Shown here one piece after another: positions 1-8,868 of a DNA stretch of 64,000 nt (positions are counted from its first letter, which is position 1; each line of letters starts with the position of its first letter). Below the pieces are notes generated by a model. The model worked only from the letters and a program-made list of their open reading frames with translations. It ran no database searches and was not told the origin of the DNA. The position numbers were made by a program, and so were the translations under genes. Source of the stretch: Geofilum rubicundum JCM 15548 (GTDB lineage: Bacteria > Bacteroidota > Bacteroidia > Bacteroidales > Marinilabiliaceae); the NCBI RefSeq assembly GCF_000974365.1, contig NZ_BAZW01000023.1, positions 1-64,000 on the forward strand, in the 5' to 3' direction.

Positions 1-1
1 C

Positions 2-271
2 CTTGTACCTCATGTAGGCGGACCCGTAGCCGGTCCCGGAGCCCCCAACGTACTTATTAACGGAAAACCAGCCGCCCTTATGGGCGATGTTTGTGTATGT
101 GCCGGACCCCCCGACACCATTGTGCAAGGTGAGCCCACCGTACTGATCAACGGCGTACCCGTGGCCACTATGGGCAGCATGACCGCACACGGCGGGAGTA
201 TTGTGGCAGGAGAACCCAACGTGCTTATAGGCTCCGGATCCACCTCCAAGCTACCACCATCATGCCCATAA
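2..271 (+). CDS. PAAR-repeat tip protein of a type VI secretion system (5' partial)
   Basis: The frame is open from the first bases of the window, so the true start lies upstream; an internal ATG at 80 is unlikely to be the start because PAAR-like residues precede it. The roughly 89 visible residues consist of PAAR-type repeats: HVGGPVAGPG, then two copies of a pattern like PTVLINGVPVATMG, ending AGEPNVLIGSG. PAAR proteins cap the VgrG spike and carry effectors. The stop overlaps the next gene by ten bases, and the order PAAR, small companion, large VasX-like effector, lipoprotein is that of a T6SS cargo operon. No VgrG or sheath genes are in view. The family call is firm; the secretion role is by family. 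Confidence 0.85.
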   Translation, partial: LVPHVGGPVAGPGAPNVLINGKPAALMGDVCVCAGPPDTIVQGEPTVLINGVPVATMGSMTAHGGSIVAGEPNVLIGSGSTSKLPPSCP

Positions 272-729
272 AAAGGATACCCTTTCCAAAGATCCGAATT
301 GTCGATCACGTTGGTGCAGCCCTTAAGGGCAAGAGCAGCGAGCTCAAACAAGCCAAACAAAATCAGCAGCAGCTTAAAGAAGAAGCCGCCCGCGAAGAGG
401 CAGAGCAAAGCCCTTGCCTTTTTAATCTTAAGTGGGCCTACGAAGAAGCTGCCACCCGCGATTCGCAGCTGGAGGAAAAGTTGATGATGACCACCGAAGT
501 AAAGGGCATTGACGACGGAGAGACCATTGTTTTTGCCGTGTATCAAAAGGCAGAGAAGGCCGATGAAGAGGACTTGTTCCTTGCCGAAGCAGAGGGTAAA
601 GTCAGCGACCATAAGGCCAGTGCAGAGTGGGCCTTTAAGCAGGACGACATGTCCAAAAAGTCGGAAGAGGTCACCGGCTCCGAAGAAATGGATTTAGGAA
701 ACTATTATTTTACCGTACGTTATGAGTAG
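262..729 (+). CDS. Small T6SS-cargo companion protein, function unknown
   Basis: A 155-residue protein with no signal peptide or membrane segment. The first 60 residues are charged and glutamine-rich with a coiled-coil look. The remainder alternates hydrophobic and charged residues like a beta-sandwich: GIDDGETIVFAVYQ, then AEGKVSDHKASAEWAF. That pattern resembles Ig-like segments found beside Bacteroidota VgrG and effector genes. This likeness is remembered, not computed. It overlaps the PAAR gene by 10 bases and the effector by 8, so the three are translated together. An adaptor or chaperone that loads the effector onto PAAR is the simplest idea, but nothing in the sequence proves it. Confidence 0.6.
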   Translation: MPIKRIPFPKIRIVDHVGAALKGKSSELKQAKQNQQQLKEEAAREEAEQSPCLFNLKWAYEEAATRDSQLEEKLMMTTEVKGIDDGETIVFAVYQKAEKADEEDLFLAEAEGKVSDHKASAEWAFKQDDMSKKSEEVTGSEEMDLGNYYFTVRYE

Positions 730-3700
730 TACCGCCACCCTAAACGATACCGAACGGCCCGAGGTAACCGTCTATCGAAAAAGCATCGTAATACACCCAC
801 TGAGGTACACCCTGGTTCGAAAAAATCCTTTTCAGGGATTGGCCCATCGGTTTTTTCCCCTTCCAAAGGCTTATACAAATGTGGAGGGGCTCTCCTTTGA
901 CGGGCAACCCCGTATAACAGAAATCAACAGTACCAAAGAAGCTTTACAAAAGGAGGCACTGCCGGGTAGCTTTCACCAAGCCTCCACCACCCGGGTAGCA
1001 GCGTATTATCACAGGCCCTATACCAACTTAGTGAAAGAAACCGAAACCGATAAGCTGGAGGTGGAAGAATTGGAGGAACCCTCAACAGCAGGCAGGTACG
1101 AATACCAGTTTGCAGCTGCCCCCGTGCGCCCCGGATGGATTTATATGTTCAGCGAAGAGGACAAAGTGCTGCGCGAATACGAAGTAACCCAGGGCAATGG
1201 ACAGGTGCAGTGCAAGCTGAAGCGCTACAACAAAGCAGGCGAAACCCAATTTCAGGAAACCGAAAGTCATCAAAAGGCTTATAAAGGCATTCCTGTGGAT
1301 CCGGAAACCAAAAAACTCCGGATGGAGTTTTTTGAGATTCGATGGGATGAGACCTTACTGTCCGACCTACTCCAAGGGCGAAAGCAAGAATTGATAGAAG
1401 GCTTCCAGCTTTTTGATGTACAGAAGTGGGTGAAACAGGAAGGCACGCAAACCGGCGTATTCAGTCGCGACGACATCCCCAAACACTATCTGCCCAACAC
1501 CACCGACACCCTGGGATTTAATGATCTTTATAAAGAAAGACTAGAACCCAAGGTTGACCCGCTCATCCATCCCTTTGTATGTATGCACGACCGCTTGGGA
1601 GCCGCCAACGATATTTGTCACGACCTGTACCAACTCGAAGCCCTGCACGAAGCCCTTATTCAAAACCCCAAAACCGGAGTGCCCGTTGGTGACCTGCTCA
1701 GCGCCTTGCTCAAAGATCCCTTAACAGGAGTTGAAACAGCCAAGACCCGGTACCAGGCTAAAAAGCAGGGAAAGCACAATTTTGAAACTTACGAGAAGCA
1801 GTATCTGTTGGCAGCAAGTACCTTCAGCGCCATTCAACTGGAACTGGAACGACTGCAATACACCCAGGCGGGCAGTGCCGAAGCCATCAATGAACTCAAT
1901 AAACAAAAAGGAAAAGTAGATTGGGAGGCCATTCAACAGATTTTACAAATCAGGGCGCGTAAGCACATGCGGGTGAACATCAACAACACCCGCAGCAGTC
2001 TGTTAGAAATGCTTAAAAGTGATTACTATCAGCACCTGTTACTGGCAGAGTTTACCGACTATGCCGACAGGTTACATGCCTTTAAGGGTGAACTGATTAC
2101 CCATGATACTTTGCTGGCACGCGAACCCCGGGCACGAGACGCCGATATCGTACTGTTTTATCAGAAGCGCCTCGACCTGACCCAGTATTTTGAACAAAAA
2201 CTGGCTGCGGATTCTCCCTTTAGCAAGTTGATGGAGCGGCCCGTAAATGTGGGCGAAAAAATCCTGAGCACCGCCGAAGGCGCTCATCAAATACTGAGCA
2301 TACTCGAGACCTACATCGGCTACTGCAAGGGCGAAAAGGAAATCAAAATCATCACCAAGTATCTGAACAGCATTCAGCTGAGCGATTTTGAGTTTAAAAC
2401 CGCCCTGGCCACCCTCGACGATATTCTGGCCTATGCCGAGGAAATCAGCATGAAAGCCTTGGGTGAATCAAAAGTTTTGACCGACCGGAACATCATTTCC
2501 AGAACCATACTGGAGGTGCTCGATTCCGGAGAAAGCATCCCCTACATAAGAATTGCGCCACGAGCCACAGCCACCATCCGAAAAGTCGATGAATTGCTGC
2601 AAAAAGCCAAGCTCGAAGAAGTGGGTATGGGATTGGCCGTTTTCAACCTGGTGAGCAGCATCAGAGCCACCCAGGAAAATGATGGGCGCAGCGCAACCCA
2701 TAAAGCCGTAGCCATTGGCGCAGCTCCTTCGCCGTCACCCACAGTCTGGCCAGCTACCTTTATGCCCGCAAAGAACTGTCGAAACGGCTTATTGGTCGTG
2801 CAGTAAGCAAAAAACTGGTGACACGGATCGGGTACGTAGGCGATTGCCTAACCATAGTAGAGTCCATTTTTAATATGCGCCAGGCTTTTTTAGAGAAAAA
2901 CGAGATGCAAGCTTTTGCCTATATGGGCGCCGCAGCCGCCGCAGCCGCCAGTCTGGTCTTTACCGTAAAAGGCGTTTCAATTAGTCTGAGTGCCATCATG
3001 GCCAGCGGGGCTGGTGCAAGTGTCGCCGGAACCGTCCTCCTGGCTATATGGCCCATTTTGGTTTTAGCTGCGCTGACCATTTTCTTTGCCTGGCTGGCTG
3101 CATCAACAGCTTATTCGCCTCAGGTCCTTTTCTATGCCAATTACCTGTTTAACCTGGATGGCCTAAAAGACCTAAAGCTGAACTACGCCGAGCTGACTTG
3201 TGAGGCCCTTATGGCTGAAATTGAGTCCAGTAAAAACGAGATCATATCCAAGACCTTTGCTCATTTTCGCGATTTTGATGCGGCCATCCGGGAGTTCGAA
3301 AGTTTGTACCCCATGCTTGTCATCAATGCCAATTCTGAGGATCAGCAAAAGGGTGTTTTGGTTTATGATGGCAGGCGGGGAGCCGATAAGCAGTTTGAAA
3401 ACAGGGTGAGGTACTTAGATTTTGAAGGACAGTTTCTGCAATTCTCGTCAAGCATAGCAGTGGAGTATGGCTTGCTTTCTGTACGGCCCGATAAGCAGCA
3501 TGGTAATGGCGTGTGTGTCTTTTTTGTCGGCTACGAAGAGGTGAAGTTTTTTAAGGATAGTTTTCAATTTACTGTTGGTTATGATCTTAGGTCTGTTCCG
3601 GAGGAGCGATTTTATGACGAGGCCTGGTTTTTCATCCGCTTAATACTTAATGAAGGACAGGGCCAGTATTGGCCCAATAATGCGAGTAATCAGCAAGCAA

Positions 3701-4005
3701 GATACTACGTTGTAAAGGCCAGGTTAAAAGAAAGTGGGGAGGTGAAAGCCGACCTAAATGACTTGTATAAAACTTCTGTAGGCAAGGAATATATAGATTT
3801 ATCTACTGATTTCTTAAATAGAGGGAATACCCTGGAGGCGTTTGAGGACTATCAAAAAAGGAAGACCTTAACCATTTGGAGTGTGGATGAGTTTATGGCT
3901 GAAACCGGCTTACAACCCGGGCGCATAAGCACCATCAAAAGGTCGAATGACGAAGTTAATCCGGAGACCGAACGGTTTCTTACCAATTTTTTAAAATCAA
4001 AATGA
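722..4005 (+). pseudogene. VasX-like T6SS membrane effector, split by one frameshift
   Basis: Two open frames, 722-2806 and 2818-4005, join into one protein of about 1,090 residues, close to VasX of Vibrio cholerae. The first frame has the VasX-type N-terminal region: an IHPLRYTLV start, then APVRPGWIYMF followed by REYEVT. After about 2728 it turns into proline-rich nonsense, while the other frame continues sensibly from FAVTHSLASYLYARKEL, well before its first ATG. Restoring one base near 2728 repairs it. The C-terminal part has two or three hydrophobic spans around an alanine-rich stretch, as expected of a pore-forming effector. The loss may be a real mutation or an assembly error. The stop overlaps the next start as ATGA. 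Confidence 0.75.
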
Positions 4006-5090
4006 ACATGATGGCAAAGAAACTTATTTGGACATGGATGATTATGGTTGTTTTAATGGCCTGTCAACAGCCAGGGAATAAAAAAGCTCAGGTCTATAGG
4101 GGAGAACGCCCAAAAGTGGAAGGCCACTTTACAGAAGTTGTACCCTTAAAGGGGGTGAATGGCTTGCCCGATACCAATGTGGTGGTGGTTGGCGATGGGC
4201 CTGAAAAGCAACAGCAGTACAAGGCCAGTTTGAAAAAGCTGGATGGCCTGATCTCTGAAATTGCCCAGGAAGTGGATGATTATGAAGACCAGCCCGTATA
4301 TTGGGTGGAGATACTTGGTTCCGGTATAGTGAAAACGCTTTTAGAATTAAATGGGATTCCGTTTTCGTATGCATATACGAATCCTTTCACTGACTATCGT
4401 ATTGATTTAATTAATCCATTAATAGAGAAAAGTGGTCCCCAGCAGTTAAAGATTAGAGTTTTTGATGAAAGAGGGTTAGAGTATAGTACAAACCTTTTTC
4501 TGCGCGTAGGCTATGCCCCGGATATTCGTCAGCGTGAAAGTCAGCCGCAGTATTTAACGGACTCTATTAAAGTGCCTGCCTATGCCCAGGATTGGCTCAC
4601 GGTATATTGGGATACCACCATCACCTTTCAGGCCCAGGTGCCCTGGGATTACAGCGAGCGGCTGGCCAGGGCCACCGATTTGCGTACCTTGCCCAATTTG
4701 GAGGAGCAAGTATTGAAGAAGTACGAGCAGTTGCGCCAGAACTTTATTAATTGTGATGTTACCGAGATTGTGAAGCAGTCAGCAGGTAAGGTAATACGTG
4801 AGTACGAAACCAATTATATCGCTTCCGCAGAGCGCATGCTAAGCAATATCAAGCGAGATTTAACCATTTATGCGCCCAATCACCCTGATAAGGTCGTTTA
4901 CCCGCTAGCGTATTATGAATTGGCGCTTTATAAGGATGGTAAATTGGTGCAATTGCGAGGGCGTGAAAACAAGAAAGGTGCCTTAAGGACTGTTGAATAC
5001 AATACCAGCTTACAAGAAGATCCCTTTGATGTAAATCATAACTTTTTACTCTACCTCCCCGAAGGAGCCACTGAGCTGCAAGTGTATTAA
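4002..5090 (+). CDS. Lipoprotein, possible immunity protein of the VasX-like effector
   Basis: A 362-residue protein with a lipoprotein signal: two lysines, a hydrophobic stretch, and a lipobox LMAC with the lipidated cysteine at residue 21. The mature part has no recognised domain, no further membrane span, and looks mixed alpha/beta. The ATG at 4002 overlaps the effector stop as ATGA, indicating coupled translation. Cognate immunity genes normally sit directly downstream of T6SS effectors, and VasX immunity is membrane-associated, so an immunity role is reasonable inference only. An alternative is an accessory lipoprotein of the secretion apparatus. Confidence 0.6.
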   Translation: MNMMAKKLIWTWMIMVVLMACQQPGNKKAQVYRGERPKVEGHFTEVVPLKGVNGLPDTNVVVVGDGPEKQQQYKASLKKLDGLISEIAQEVDDYEDQPVYWVEILGSGIVKTLLELNGIPFSYAYTNPFTDYRIDLINPLIEKSGPQQLKIRVFDERGLEYSTNLFLRVGYAPDIRQRESQPQYLTDSIKVPAYAQDWLTVYWDTTITFQAQVPWDYSERLARATDLRTLPNLEEQVLKKYEQLRQNFINCDVTEIVKQSAGKVIREYETNYIASAERMLSNIKRDLTIYAPNHPDKVVYPLAYYELALYKDGKLVQLRGRENKKGALRTVEYNTSLQEDPFDVNHNFLLYLPEGATELQVY

Positions 5091-5340
5091 TCTTCATATT
5101 GAGCCTAATAAACCGAAATGTCCATCATCTCCGCCGACGACGATACAGTAACCATATCCCCCACTTAGATTCCGTAGCTTGCCAGGGGTATTATAAATCT
5201 TCAAATTTAGTTTGACCGAAGAAAATGGTTGTTTTGGTTGAAAATTTGAATCTTATTAATTCGTCAATTTTGCATTAGGTTAAGGTCATGATTGTTATAC
5301 TGGAAGGTGAAGGAGATGGGTAACTTTTAGAAAAAAATGC

Positions 5341-5348
5341 TACATTTG
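5341..5348 (+). promoter_or_regulatory. Possible -7 element of a Bacteroidota promoter
   Basis: TACATTTG matches the Bacteroidota -7 consensus TANNTTTG and lies 19 bases before the kinase ATG. No convincing TTG -33 box is seen at the right spacing, so this is tentative. Confidence 0.3.
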
Positions 5349-5367
5349 AATCCAACTAATATTTAGC

Positions 5368-6174
5368 ATGAGCAAACCAAGAAAAAACAAGACATTTCAA
5401 AAAAAAACTCGCACTAATCCAGAAGTTCTCAGGAGAAAATTAGAGAACTTAAATGATAAATTGGTTAAGATTGAGCGACAAAAGGATTTGATGTATTCAG
5501 CCTTTGAGAAACACGTGGAATATTTAACCAATTTCACCAGTCATGACGTGAAGAATGCTATTCAAAATATGGATAGTATCGTTTCTAGTTTAGATCATAA
5601 TCACGTTTCTATTGAGGAAATTGACACAATTAAAACCTGCTTAAATAGTATTAGACAATCACTGAATAATTTTTCAAATTTAGTTCCCAATTCAGCCAAA
5701 CGAGAGTTTCAATTAATGGAATTGTTTAAAGCAGCTGAGCTGATAAATAGGTCTGAATTACGAAAAAAGAAAATTGATTATCAAATAGAACTCGATAAAG
5801 AGGATAAAACAACCATCAATCAGCCTTTTCATAATATCCTACAGGTAATAAATAACTTAATGCTTAATTCTATAAAAGCACTTGAACAAGAATTCGATAA
5901 TCCACAAATATTTATTCAATGCAATATCCATAAGGAGATTCTTGAAATTGTTGTTTGTGATAATGGATGTGGAATTGCAGAGATAAATAAAAACAAGATA
6001 TTTGAAATGTATTTTACCACTACAAATGGTAGTGGAATTGGTTTATACCATGCAAAGTATTCTTTAGAAAAAATGAATGGAAGGATTTATTTGTTAGATT
6101 CTTTTCGTAATTTTAAAACTGCAATTAAAATAGAAATACCTATTAAAGATGATAAAGTCAGTATTAGTAATTGA
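5368..6174 (+). CDS. Cytoplasmic sensor histidine kinase without a sensor domain
   Basis: A 268-residue protein with no membrane span. A basic coiled coil fills residues 1-55. The phospho-acceptor region follows (FTSHDVKN, His59), then a GHKL ATPase domain: N box NNLMLNS (162-168), G1 box DNGCG (198-202), F box FEMYFTT, and G2 box GSGIGL (221-226). All catalytic boxes are present, so it should autophosphorylate. It overlaps the next gene, a receiver domain fused to a nuclease, by 26 bases, marking a cognate pair. With no PAS, GAF or transmembrane sensor, the signal must act from inside the cell. A TANNTTTG-like element 19 bases upstream may drive the pair. Confidence 0.85.
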   Translation: MSKPRKNKTFQKKTRTNPEVLRRKLENLNDKLVKIERQKDLMYSAFEKHVEYLTNFTSHDVKNAIQNMDSIVSSLDHNHVSIEEIDTIKTCLNSIRQSLNNFSNLVPNSAKREFQLMELFKAAELINRSELRKKKIDYQIELDKEDKTTINQPFHNILQVINNLMLNSIKALEQEFDNPQIFIQCNIHKEILEIVVCDNGCGIAEINKNKIFEMYFTTTNGSGIGLYHAKYSLEKMNGRIYLLDSFRNFKTAIKIEIPIKDDKVSISN

Positions 6175-7057
6175 TGATGAACGCATACAAGCAGAGAGTC
6201 TTGCCAAGTCTATTAAGAAAGAAAAAGTCTATCTTGATTGTTATGTTGCAAGTGAGGAAAGCGAGATTTTATCTTCTATAGAGAATGTCTTCTTCAATGT
6301 TGCCATTGTTGATTTAAGAATGGATAATTATAAGATTGATGGATTCTTTATAATTAATAAAATACTTAAAGTCAATCCCTTTGCAAGAATAATCATTGTT
6401 TCCGCTTATACTCAGGAATATATAACTCAAATTAAGGATATTCTCTTGACTGGTAAGGTTATAGGTCTGATTGAGAAAAAAGAATATAACCAATTTTTGA
6501 ACGAAATACTTCTTGCTATCTCCAAATATGAAGAAGTACAATCTGATAATCCATCAGAAACAGCAAAAGCTTTAACAAGTTTTTATGCCAATGCTAAAAA
6601 CGAAAAGGACACTTATCAAAAGGGGATTGTTTTTGAACAATTCGCAGCTTTACTATTTAGCAATATGGGCTTTGTGAATATAAATAAAAGGATTCTTGAT
6701 AAAAGCCAAAATGAGGTTGATTTAGTTTTAAGGAATGAATTAAATGATTTCTTTTTTTCAAAATTTTCTCCTTACATACTGGTAGAGTGCAAAAATAAGC
6801 AAAATGAATCCGTTGGAAAGAATGATTTTATACAGTTTTTCACGAAACTTAAAAATACCAATGGGCTTTCTAATCTCGGGTTTCTTATTACAACCGGTTA
6901 TATTGCAAGAACAACGTATATTGAGGCAGTTAGAACCTCTTCTGACATTTGTAAAATAGTATTTCTTTCCAATCCTGAAATTGAAAGGTTGATAAACTCT
7001 CCTTTGCCTTTAAATGAGTTGAAGAAGATTATTGATGAGCAGGTAAAAGATAATTGA
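6149..7057 (+). CDS. Response regulator fused to a Mrr-like PD-(D/E)XK nuclease
   Basis: A 302-residue protein. Residues 1-120 form a receiver domain: acidic pair Asp9/Asp10, phospho-acceptor Asp55 in AIVDLRM, conserved Ser84 in IIIVSAYT, and lysine near 109. Residues 150-270 look like a restriction-endonuclease fold of the Mrr type: GIVFEQFAALLF, then EVDLVL (Asp190), then YILVECKN (Glu212, Lys214), giving the D-ExK catalytic set. There is no DNA-binding output domain, so the phosphorylation output appears to be DNA cleavage. The start overlaps the kinase. Fusions of receiver domains to toxic effectors are known from phosphorelay defence systems such as Detocs; this two-gene arrangement differs. 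The defence role is inferred. Confidence 0.8.
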   Translation: MIKSVLVIDDERIQAESLAKSIKKEKVYLDCYVASEESEILSSIENVFFNVAIVDLRMDNYKIDGFFIINKILKVNPFARIIIVSAYTQEYITQIKDILLTGKVIGLIEKKEYNQFLNEILLAISKYEEVQSDNPSETAKALTSFYANAKNEKDTYQKGIVFEQFAALLFSNMGFVNINKRILDKSQNEVDLVLRNELNDFFFSKFSPYILVECKNKQNESVGKNDFIQFFTKLKNTNGLSNLGFLITTGYIARTTYIEAVRTSSDICKIVFLSNPEIERLINSPLPLNELKKIIDEQVKDN

Positions 7058-7144
7058 CCGCTCCAGAAAACCTTAGCAAGTCACCAACCACCTTGGGCTG
7101 CCACTCCAAAGGTTTCCAAAGCGATACGGGCAAAAGGAGCAGTT

Positions 7145-7250
7145 TGCCTCATGCGAACCGGCAAACAAGTAATTTTTGCGTCCTACGTTATGCAAAGCTA
7201 TACATAACGTCGGAAGAAAGGGGTATATGTTTTGTGGCAACCATGAGGTG
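7145..7250. repeat. Imperfect inverted repeat made of two IS66 transposase fragments
   Basis: The left arm on the minus strand encodes GRKNYLFAGSHEA and the right arm on the plus strand encodes GRKGYMFCGNHE, the same conserved piece of IS66 TnpC. The centre is a perfect 8-bp stem, ACGTTATG at 7185 and CATAACGT at 7203, around a 10-base loop. The arms differ enough to come from different IS66 members. Confidence 0.6.
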
Positions 7251-7319
7251 GCCGAAAATGCGGCAGTTATGTATTCTCTATTGGGATGCTGTAAGACCAG
7301 CGATGTAAACAAATCTTAA
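7203..7319 (+). pseudogene. IS66 TnpC C-terminal remnant
   Basis: About 38 codons in frame 3 ending at TAA 7317-7319. They read GRKGYMFCGNHEVAENAAV, then MYSLLGCCKTSDVN, which matches the C-terminal region of IS66 transposase TnpC (compare LGRKNFLFAGSHDAAQNIAM in the intact copy at 42583-44250). No start and no upstream TnpC sequence remain. It is a scar of an earlier insertion beside the kinase/nuclease pair. Confidence 0.7.
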
Positions 7320-7333
7320 TAAAGTTGGTAATT

Positions 7334-7657
7334 ATGTCTACAAAATCGAAAATTGAACAGATAAAAGAGGGATTTGGAAACCTTTCCAAAAGCCTTTCTC
7401 AAAAGGACAAGTTCGACAATGATGCTAGAGTATTGATGTTTCGTTTTTTAGAAATAGTCGATGAAGAGCGAAATCAGCGAAATTGGAGCAGGAAAGAATT
7501 AGCTGAAAGCATTGGTGTTAGTGCATCGTTTATGTCCCAATTGTATAATGGAGATAAGCTCATTAACTTCACCCAGCTGGCAAAATTGCAGGATGCTTTG
7601 GGATTGTCTTTTAATGTTGAAAAGGCTATCTATCCCATCCAACAGAGATATTTCTGA
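7334..7657 (+). CDS. XRE-family HTH regulator, antitoxin-like
   Basis: About 107 residues from the ATG at 7334; a TTG three codons upstream is also possible. Residues 55-95 hold a Cro/C1-type helix-turn-helix: WSRKELAESIGVSASFMSQL followed by LAKLQDALGLSF. The N-terminal 50 residues are a charged helical extension common in chromosomal antitoxins. It overlaps the start of a SecB-like remnant by a few bases, so it may belong to a broken toxin-antitoxin-chaperone (TAC) module; no toxin gene is seen nearby. IS66 debris lies directly upstream. Confidence 0.7.
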   Translation: MSTKSKIEQIKEGFGNLSKSLSQKDKFDNDARVLMFRFLEIVDEERNQRNWSRKELAESIGVSASFMSQLYNGDKLINFTQLAKLQDALGLSFNVEKAIYPIQQRYF

Positions 7658-7817
7658 AGATGTTTTAAACAATCTTAAATTCTTTTCTTCAGTTAATATT
7701 GTTATTGGTTACTTAAGAAGTACGATTAACTCATTCACGGCTTCAGCCCCATTTGGACCATACTTGTTGCCACCTGTTGATATGCAGGATTTGTTTAAGA
7801 AGAAAGGTGAAATATGA
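7653..7817 (+). pseudogene. SecB-like chaperone remnant (C-terminus only)
   Basis: Roughly 54 codons continue in frame past the XRE stop and end at 7817. The end reads IGYLRSTINSFTAS, then FGPYLLPPVDMQDLF, resembling the C-terminal strand-helix of SecB-like chaperones that accompany XRE antitoxins in TAC systems. No start codon or N-terminal part is visible, so it is probably a deletion relic. The family likeness is from memory. Confidence 0.4.
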
Positions 7818-7824
7818 TAGCTCA

Positions 7825-8868
7825 CTACAAAACCCCAAACTGCTCAACTTTTTGCGCCCACATCTCAGGCGTGTAAGAAACACCTAACTGATGGCTGGCA
7901 GCTGCCATTTTTTTGAGCTCCTCGTCCGGTAAGGTAATCATGCGCCTCAAAGACGATTTAAGCTCCGAAACAGCTTCGTTTTTGAAAGTGTAGCCATTTT
8001 TGCCGTCCGCCAGAAACTGCGTAGCCGCACCCACCGCATCCGATACCACCATGGGGAAACCAGCAGCAGCCATTTCGTGGACCACCACGCCCCAGGGCTC
8101 GAAGCGACTGGGGAGGACAAACACGCCCGTCTCGCGCAACACCTCCTTTAACCGTTCCGGCTGCAAAAAACCCAGGTGCTGAATGCTCGGGTGCTGCACC
8201 CGTTGCTCAAACAAATCGCCCGTGCCCACGCACCACAACTCCCAAGCGTGCTGCTCCTCCTGAACCAGTTCCAGCCAAGCCCGGAACAGCAAATCCAGAC
8301 CCTTCGCCTTAATGTAGCGCCCCACATACACAAAACGCCGGGGATAGTCCCCGGCTTGCGTACGATAAACTGCCTCCGGAGCAAACAGCGGCACATCGGC
8401 CGAGTAGAAACCCGTTTGAATGCGCGCCGCTTTAAAGCCCAAATTTAAAGCATAAGTCCTTTGAGGACTGCCCGGTACCCAGGCGTGCGAAAAGCTGCGG
8501 TGCAAAACCCACGGCGCCAAAACGCGCATCAATTGCTGCTTGGGACCACCCAGCCAATGATTGTCCATACTCATTACTGTAGGCACCTTCCCTTTAAAGT
8601 GCCGGCATACCCTCAGATAAGCCTTATCCACCCAACCACTGGCCACCACCACATCAGGGTTCAAATCCCTGGCCAATTGCAACAACTCGGCAGACTTGTA
8701 ATTGCTGCGCTCGTACACCCTGGCCGCATCCGGAAACGCAAATTCAAAAGGCGCCTCCTTATTCACCGGCCAGCGGACAATGTGCACCCGGTGACCCCTC
8801 TGGCAAAGTTCTCTGACCCCCGCCACAAAATAGCTGGCCAGCTCGGTGTATAAAAAGAGGATGGTCAT
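7825..8868 (-). CDS. Glycosyltransferase family 4
   Basis: I take the ATG at 8868 (MTILFLYTE), which overlaps the upstream gene's stop as ATGA; the frame is open 55 codons further but that extension has no family-like sequence. The product is 347 residues with the GT-B fold. The C-terminal half has FVYVGRYIKAKGLDLL and the donor-binding E-x7-E motif in FEPWGVVVHEMAAAG. No membrane spans. It should transfer a nucleotide-activated sugar to a growing surface polysaccharide; donor and acceptor cannot be read from sequence. It is the last gene of a four-gene overlapping run with a ligase, a second GT4 and a GT2. Confidence 0.85.
   Translation of the reverse strand: MTILFLYTELASYFVAGVRELCQRGHRVHIVRWPVNKEAPFEFAFPDAARVYERSNYKSAELLQLARDLNPDVVVASGWVDKAYLRVCRHFKGKVPTVMSMDNHWLGGPKQQLMRVLAPWVLHRSFSHAWVPGSPQRTYALNLGFKAARIQTGFYSADVPLFAPEAVYRTQAGDYPRRFVYVGRYIKAKGLDLLFRAWLELVQEEQHAWELWCVGTGDLFEQRVQHPSIQHLGFLQPERLKEVLRETGVFVLPSRFEPWGVVVHEMAAAGFPMVVSDAVGAATQFLADGKNGYTFKNEAVSELKSSLRRMITLPDEELKKMAAASHQLGVSYTPEMWAQKVEQFGVL

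Noticed and set aside
2690-2820. Programmed -1 frameshifting to make the full VasX-like effector
   Set aside because: No slippery heptamer or strong downstream stem was seen at the junction, and many other genes in the window have similar indels.
7054-7308. 84-codon plus-strand frame after the nuclease gene
   Set aside because: Its sequence is not protein-like, and the same DNA in another frame encodes a clear IS66 TnpC remnant.
8461-8853. 130-codon plus-strand frame opposite the first glycosyltransferase
   Set aside because: Antisense shadow with no domain or start context; the minus-strand GT4 has clear motifs.
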